Shown here piece after piece: positions 57,931-64,000 of a stretch of 64,000 bases of DNA. Where the stretch lies: assembly GCF_000715075.1 (NCBI RefSeq), contig NC_134082.1, forward strand, positions 193,615,948 through 193,679,947, in the 5' to 3' direction. A program made the position numbers and the translations under genes. The DNA comes from Nicotiana tabacum (taxonomy: Eukaryota; Streptophyta; Magnoliopsida; Solanales; Solanaceae). The notes beneath the pieces are model-generated. The model was not told the DNA's origin. It worked only from the letters and a program-made list of their open reading frames with translations, and did no database searches. Within the stretch, counting starts at the first letter, position 1, and the number at the start of each line of letters is the position of its first letter.

Positions 57931-59336
57931 ACGGTGATGCCAGAGATGTGACTATTGGTGATAATGGGGTATTGAGGATGTGGGGTCAGGTTTGTGTACC
58001 CAATGTTGATGGGCTTCGGGAGTTGATTTTAGAAGAGTCCCATAGTTCATAGTATTCCATTCATCCGGGTGCCGCAAAGATGTATCAGGATTTGAGACAG
58101 CACGGATGAAGAAAGACATAGCTGGGTTTGTAGCTCGGTGTCTCAATTGTTAGTAGGTGAAGTATGAGCACCAAAGACCGGGTGGGTTGCTTCAGCAGAT
58201 AGAGATTCCTGAGTGGAAATGGGAGCGGATCACCATGGACTTTGTAGTTGGGCTCTCATGGACTTTGAGAAAGTTCGATGCTATTTGAGTGATTGTGGAT
58301 CAGCTGACCAAGTCCGCACACTTCATTTCTGTGTGTGCTACCTATTCTTCGGAGTGGTTGGCAGAGATTTATATCCGGGAGATTGTTCGTATGCATGGTA
58401 TTCCAGTATCCATTATTTCAGATAGAGACACTCAATTCACATCATAGTTCTGGAGGGCCGTACAGCGTGAGTTGGGTAAGCGGATGGAGTTGAGTACAAC
58501 ATTTCACCCTCAAACGGACGGACAGTCCGAGCGCACTATTCAGATTCTTGAGGATATGCTCTGTGCATATGTGATTAAGTTTGGAGGGTCTTGGGATCAG
58601 TTCTTGCCATTGGTGGAATTTGCCTACAACAACCGATATCAGTCCAGCATTCAGATGGAACAGTATGAGGCTTTAAATGGTAGGTGGTGTAGATCCCCAG
58701 TGGGTTGGTTTGAGCCGGGTGAGGCTAGATTATTGGGCACAGACTTGGTTCAGGATGCTTTGGAGAAGGTTAAGGTGATTCAGGATAGACTCCGTACAAC
58801 CTAGTCCAGACAGAAGAGTTGACCGGAAGGTTCGTGATGTTTCCTATATGGTTGCATAGCGGGTTCTGCTTCGGGTTTCACTTATGAAGGGCGTTATGAG
58901 ATTTGGGAAGAAAGGGAATTCGAGTCCGAGGTTTATTGGCCCTTTTGAGGTATTGGGGAGGTTGTTTATGAGCTTGCCTTACCTCCCAGCTTGGCAGGAG
59001 TTCATCCGGTATTTCATGTTTCGATGCTCTGGAGGTATCATGGTGATCTGTCACACGTGTTAGATTTCAGTTCAGTCCAGTTGGACAAGGATCTATCTTA
59101 TGTTAAGGAGCCAGTGGAGATATTGGACAGGCAGGTTCGAAAGCTAAGGTCAAAGAGCATTGCATCAGTGAAGGTTCAATAGCAGGGTCAGCCGGTTGAG
59201 GAGGCGAGGGGTCAGCCGGTTGAGGAGGCGACCTGGGAGACCGAGCAGTATATGCGTAGTTGTTACCCTCATCTTTTCACTACTTCAGGTATGTCTCTAT
59301 GCTCATTCGAGGATGAACGAATGTTAAGTGTAGGAG
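57931..59336 (+). pseudogene. pol: G3 integrase with chromodomain, heavily broken
   Basis: The HHCC region has lost about a dozen bases near 58101, where G1 reads HYWWRR. The second CXXC is followed by TAG TAG at 58151-58156. The core reads MDFVVGL, then [10 protein letters not shown] with a TAG after it at 58447, and GQSERTIQ with its catalytic Glu present (near 58530). The C-terminal part has FHVSMLWRYHGD. A chromodomain from about 59111 has a TAG at 59180 and a 24 bp in-frame tandem duplication at 59185-59232, then WETEQYMRSCYPHLF. It ends next to the PPT. Confidence 0.87.
59185..59232 (+). repeat. 24 bp direct duplication in G3 chromodomain
   Basis: GGGTCAGCCGGTTGAGGAGG plus 4 bp occurs twice in tandem, adding eight codons within the chromodomain. 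Confidence 0.85.
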
Positions 59337-59338
59337 GA
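59326..59338 (+). other. Polypurine tract of G3
   Basis: AAGTGTAGGAGGA directly before the LTR start TGTAACGACC. Confidence 0.8.
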
Positions 59339-60034
59339 TGTAACGACCTGGACGGTCGTTATAAGAATTTATGCCCCGATCCCCTATTAACTTCTTTTCC
59401 CGTTTTTGTTTCTACTATTTTGATTCGCCGGGATGTTTGGTTTTGAGTTTCGGAGTGTTTTGGGACACTTAGTCCCTAAATGAGAGATTAAGCTTTAGAA
59501 TTTGAACCGTAGTTGGAGCAGTGTGAATACGGCCTTAGAATGGAATTCTGTCAATTCTGTTAGCTCCGTTGGGTGATTTTGGACTTAGGGGCGTGTTTGG
59601 ATTGTGTTTTGGAGGTTCGTAGCTTATTTATGCTTGAAATGCCGAAAGTTGAATTTTTAAAGTTTCTGGTTCGATACTGAGATTTGATCAAAGGGTCGTA
59701 ACGGAATTTCGAAAGTTGGAGTAGCTCTGTAATGTTGAATATGACGTGTGTGCAAAATTTTAGGTCATTCGGACGAGGTTTGATAGACTTTTTGATCGAA
59801 AGCGTAATTTGAGAGTTTTTGGAGTTCTTAGGCTTGAATCCAATGTTAAGTTGGTGTTTTGATGTTGTTTTGAGCGTTCTGATGGTTGAAACAAGTTTGA
59901 ATGATGTTTTAGGATTGGTTGGCATATTTGGTTGAGGTCTCGGGGGTTTGGGTGTGTTTCGAATGCTCAACGGACCATTTTTGGACTTGGAGAAGGATCT
60001 GATTTTTGCTGGTTTTTGTTGCAGACTTTTCTTC

Positions 60035-60385
60035 ATCGCGATCGCGTGAGGAGGTTCGCAATTGCGAAGGCTTGGATGAGGCAGAGGGGATTTTGTTCAA
60101 TGCGATCACAGGAAGAGGAGTGTGAACGCATAGTATTAGCAAAAGTTGAATAGCGAACGCGTGGGCTACGCGACGTTCACGAAGAGGAAGAGTGAGGCAG
60201 CTGAGGAGTAGAAGGTTTTCTCTTCTCGATCGCATGAGGTCAACCGCGATCGCGTAGAGTTGAGCAGTGCAACATCACGATCGTGTAAGGTTTATCGCGT
60301 TCGCATAGGTTTATTTTGGGGGTCAGCGAAGTTTCTCTTTGCGATCGCGTGGGAGTTTCTGCGATCGCGATTAAGGACGTGTCCG
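60035..60385 (+). promoter_or_regulatory. GCGATCGCG palindrome cluster, G3 3' LTR
   Basis: At least six GCGATCGC-type palindromes (60037, 60225, 60246, 60339, 60360 and others) lie 696-1046 bp into the LTR, as in the 5' copy. Confidence 0.6.
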
Positions 60386-61225
60386 AGCAGAACATAAAGT
60401 TCAAAATTGAGGGTTTTGAGTTCATTTCACAAAATTGAATTGGGAGCTCGGTAGGAGACGAATTTTGGAGAGATTTTCGGAGGGAGTTTGCTGGTAAGGA
60501 TTCTTAACTCCTTTTTGCTTATAACCTATTAATCTAAACATGAATTCATCATTTAATTTCAGAATTTGTATGAAAATTGGGGGAAAGTTCTTAGACCAAA
60601 AATTCAAGTTTTGATTGTGGAATTGACATTGGATTTGGATAATTTTGGTATGGTTAGACTCGTGAGAGTATAAGATTCTGAAAATGTAAATTTTACCCGA
60701 TTCCGAGACATGGTCCAGAGGGCGTTTTGGTCATTTTACCTAATTTCGCGTAGTAGCCAAGAATTTATTTGTAGAACCAGTTACTTGAAGTGTTGTTTAT
60801 ATTATGCAGTTGAATTGAATAGATTTGGGCCATTTGGAGTCAAATACTCGTGGCAAGAACGTGGTTTCAAGTTGATTTTGAGCCGGTTCGAGGTAAGTGA
60901 TTTGCCTAACCTTGTATGGGGGACTTACCCTTAGGATTTGGTATTGTTGATACTTGAAATACCTTGTATGTAAGGTGACGAGTGCGTACTAGTGCTAATT
61001 GTTGAAAATCCGATTTTCACTAAGTAATTAAAATTGTGTTTCTCCTCCTGTTATTACTATTTGCAAATTTTAGCCTGTTGTTAGCTTATGAAAGCATGTC
61101 TAAGTGATTTAATTGCTTTATTTGCTCAAACTGCTTTATCTGTATTTTGTGCAGCATGTTAGGCTAGAATTACCTATTTTCCTTAATATGAAATTGACAT
61201 TTGATATTTTTCATGTTGTTGATGT

Positions 61226-61570
61226 GTATTTACATTTGGGACTACGGATGTGGGATTCTGGTAGATCCCTCTTGTCTATTTATTTGGGACTACGAATGTG
61301 GGATTCCGGTAAATCCCCCTGCACAGTTATACGGACCTACGGGACTGCACCCGGTAGATTCCTCTAGTACTGTGTATTTATATTTGGGGACTACGGAATG
61401 GGATTCCGGTAGATCCCCGACATACTATGAGTTGGACTACGGGACGACACCCGGGAGATTATGGACATTTACATTTGGAGGCTATAGGACGGCATCCTGG
61501 TAGATCCCCGGTTTGCTGGACATTTACATTTGGGGGCTACAGGACGGTATCCTGGTAGATCCCCGGTTGA
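61226..61570 (+). repeat. GGACTACGG...GGTAGATCCCC tandem array, G3 3' LTR
   Basis: Same array as at 25400-25735, with about seven degenerate units. Confidence 0.8.
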
Positions 61571-62169
61571 TACCTCTGTGTTGAGCTGTGTTCCTTCTGT
61601 GATTATTTTGCCTCTGTGTGTTGTTGTTGCCCTTACTATCCTGTGTTACTCTTTACTGTTGCACTTAATTATTTTGTCTTATTCGTCACTGTTATACCTT
61701 ATATTTCATTTAATCTTAGTAGGGCCCTGATTTTCCCTGTCACTACCCGACCGAGGTTAGGCTTGGCACTTATTGAGTACAGTTGTGGTGTACTCATTCC
61801 CTTTATACGCATGTATTTCATGTGCAGATCCAGGTACTTTCACTCAGTTTTATCATCCTTGAGGCGAGGCGCTTCTGTAGAGACTTCGAGTTATATCTAC
61901 CTCATCCGCAGGCCGAGGTGTCCCTTTCTATTCTCTCTCTAAGTATTAGCCCTTCTGTACTTTCTTTTGTTAGACATTTTGGAGTTAGATACTTGTAGAC
62001 ATTCAAAGTCTTGTGTTTTAATGAGATTCCAGATTTTGGGAAATGTTGTTAGTTTTCGAGAGTTGTATCGTATATGCCGAGCGGCATCTTAAGTATTGTT
62101 TTATTTGTTTATTCTGGTTTTTGATTATTTCTTCCGCAAATTATTTATTTCTGTATTTGTTAGGCTTAC

Positions 62170-64000
62170 TGTCACGACACGGAATTCCCACCCTTGGGAG
62201 TCGTGATGGCGCCTACTAATGTGAGCTAGGAAAGCCAATCCTTAACAGCTTACTTCATTAACAAATCACTTCCTTTAACGATTATCAGTGAGAGCATGAA
62301 AACAGCAGAATTTAATGAATATACGATAGACTTAAATTAAAGAAACTGAACAATAATACGGAAATCAACATATGTCTTTACCCAAGAACTGGTGTCACAT
62401 TACTCACGAACTTCTAAGAGTACTAAATACAACCGTTTGAAAGAACAATATAAACTGTTTATCTCGAATACATGAGATAACAGACTGAAATAAAGATAAA
62501 GGAGACGTCGGGCCTGCGGACGCTTGCAAGGCTACCTCGGTGTCTCACTGGACTGAAAGCTGGCTCCCGCGCTACTGCTGCTGTCCAAGACCTGGATCTG
62601 TGCAAAAGAACACATAGTGTAGTATCAGCACAACCGACCCCATGTGCTGGTAAGTGTCTGGCCTAACCCCGGCGAGGTAGTGATGAGGCTAGGACCAGAC
62701 TCCAGATAAACCTGTGTAGTTATGTACTATATGGCGGAAACGTAAACAGGTAATAAGCAATCAAATCTGGGAAAGGGGAAACATGCTCCGGGGGTAGCAG
62801 ATAAAACAGAATATTAAAGAATAGTAAGGAAACTACAATTTAACTTAACACGGATAAAGAGAAATAAGGAAACTTTCACTTTCAGTTTCATCTTGTTGCA
62901 TTTGTACAACCCGATCCCATTTCATTATATATTCTGGTAGGTGTACCACCCGCTCCCATTTCATTATATCTCGTTGTAGGCGTACCACCCGCTCCCATTT
63001 CATTATATCTCGTGGTAGGCGTACCACCCGCTCCTATTTCATTATATCTCATGGTAGGCGTACCACCCGCTCCTATTTTATTATATCTTGTGGTAGGCGT
63101 ACCACCCGCTCCCATTTCATTATATCTTGTGGTAGGCGTACCACCCGCTCCCATTTCATTATATCTTGTGGTAGGCATACCACCCACTCTCATTTCATTA
63201 TATCTTGTGATAGGCGTATCACCCGCTCCCATTTACATTTCATCACACAATCACAAGAAATCCTGGGAAGGGAACATAAATAATATAATAACTTTCCGAC
63301 AAGGGAACACAACAATGTTATAATTTTCCCGGCAAGGGAACAACAATATTGAATTAGTCATCCTAGCAAGGGAGAATTAGCTATAACCAACCTCCACTCA
63401 ACTTGTACTCAGTTCAATTATTGAAAATGCTCAATCATAGAACATCATTAAGTAAAGCACCCAAGTGTCATTTAAGAACACAATAACTTTCAATTTAAGA
63501 CTCACGGTCATGCTTGACACAACGTATAGATACTCGTCACCATGCCTATACGTCGTACTCAACAAGAAGCAAGTAGCAAGTTTGACTCAACTCCTAATTC
63601 CTCAAGCTAGGGTTAGACCAAACACTTACCTCGATGCCTTGATCACCACTCAAGTTTCAACTATAGTTTTACCCCTTGATTCCACCACCAATCCGCTCGA
63701 ATCTAGTCACAAGTTACTTAATTACATCAATAAGTGCTAAATGAATCAACCGCAATGCATGAAAATGAGTTTACTAAAGTTTTACCCAAAAGTCAGAAAT
63801 CACCACTCGGGCCCATGTGGTCGAAACCCGAGGTCCGGATCGAAACCCGATTACCCATTTCCCCACGAATCCAAATTTATAATTTGTTTTGAAATCGGAC
63901 CTCAAATTGAGGTCCAAATTCCCAATTTTAGAAAAACCTAGGTTCTACCCAAAACACCCAATTTCCCCCATGAAAATCTTTGATTTGAAGTTTCAATCAT
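62170..64000 (-). mobile_element. G4: LTR of a minus-strand gypsy element, runs off the window
   Basis: It begins TGTCACGACACGG at the break in the G3 3' LTR. Reverse-complemented, it ends ...GTGTCGTGACA, like the G1-G3 LTR ends. The left target duplication is probably CTTAC (62165-62169). Inside are a tandem array at 62890-63232 and a stretch with a chromovirus-like R/U5 arrangement near 62590-62700. No coding sequence is seen to the window end; ORFs there are chance or repeat-derived. Confidence 0.8.
62890..63232 (-). repeat. 39 bp tandem array in G4 LTR
   Basis: Nine or so units of GGCGTACCACCCGCTCCCAT plus TTCATTATATCTCGTGGTA. Because 39 is a multiple of 3, the array gives spurious repetitive ORFs on both strands (13-residue period). 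It lies 720-1060 bp from the LTR 3' end. Confidence 0.92.

Larger units (their letters stand above)
23499..62169 (+). mobile_element. G3: Ty3/gypsy chromovirus split by a 28.4 kb element
   Basis: The parts are 5' LTR 23499-26395, PBS, gag, protease, the inserted Ogre-type element 28097-56480, RT to chromodomain 56486-59338, and a 3' LTR from 59339 interrupted by G4 at 62170. Reading across the insertion restores the expected protease-RT linker. The left target duplication is likely ATTTG (23494-23498). The right one is outside the window. Confidence 0.93.
59339..62169 (+). repeat. G3 3' LTR, part left of G4
   Basis: It aligns to 23499 to about 26337 of the 5' LTR. It stops at GGCTTAC, where the 5' LTR continues CTAGTCG, and G4 begins there. 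Confidence 0.93.

Noticed and set aside
62845..63323. Repetitive proteins on both strands with a 13-residue period
   Set aside because: They come from a 39 bp non-coding tandem array in an LTR. A period divisible by three keeps all frames open.

Overview
This 64 kb window looks like plant nuclear heterochromatin made almost wholly of nested LTR retrotransposons. I found no host gene, tRNA or rRNA. The organism is a eudicot with a large genome; Solanaceae (for example Nicotiana) is my inference from the retroelement families, not something the sequence proves.

Layout. (1) 1-13340: a plus-strand Ty3/gypsy chromovirus, 'G1'. Its 5' LTR starts upstream of the window and is split by a minus-strand solo LTR (891-5028, TSD ATTAT). 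Its gag-pro-pol is broken by many stops, and its complete 3' LTR is 10353-13340. (2) 13341-22261: 'G2', a minus-strand gypsy-type element with LTRs, PBS and PPT but about 4.3 kb of non-coding interior (LARD-like). G1 sits inside its left LTR. (3) 22262-23498: a scrap of an Athila-lineage gag-protease on the minus strand, hit on one side by G2 and on the other by G3. (4) 23499-62169: 'G3', a second plus-strand chromovirus, split between protease and RT by a 28.4 kb element. (5) 28097-56480: a very large Ogre/TAT-lineage element with TSD GGTCA on both sides. It has LTR A (28097-32379), a tRNA-Arg-type PBS, an RTE-clade LINE insertion with a 20 bp TSD, a coiled-coil ORF1, a stop-free gag fragment, then a second diverged LTR B (37496-41471) fused to that fragment, a second gag plus pro-RT-RNaseH-aRNaseH-integrase, a repeat-rich 3' UTR and LTR C (52181-56480). 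(6) 62170-64000: the right-hand part of an LTR of another minus-strand gypsy element, 'G4', inserted in the G3 3' LTR.

Relative ages follow from the nesting: Athila scrap, then G2 and G3, then G1 (in G2), the Ogre-type element and G4 (in G3), with the solo LTR in G1 and the LINE in the Ogre-type element. All coding regions are broken except gag fragment 1, which has no internal stop. The LINE 3' ORF is open for 349 codons.

The most interesting observations are not genes. The Ogre-type element is an LTR-gag-LTR-gag-pol-LTR chimera with a microhomology junction. A GAACTACG...CGTAG dyad is repeated at four coding-module boundaries. The 3' UTR carries repeated copies of an 11-mer complementary to the element's own PBS. 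The unrelated-looking chromovirus LTRs each carry family-specific palindrome clusters and tandem arrays at matching positions.
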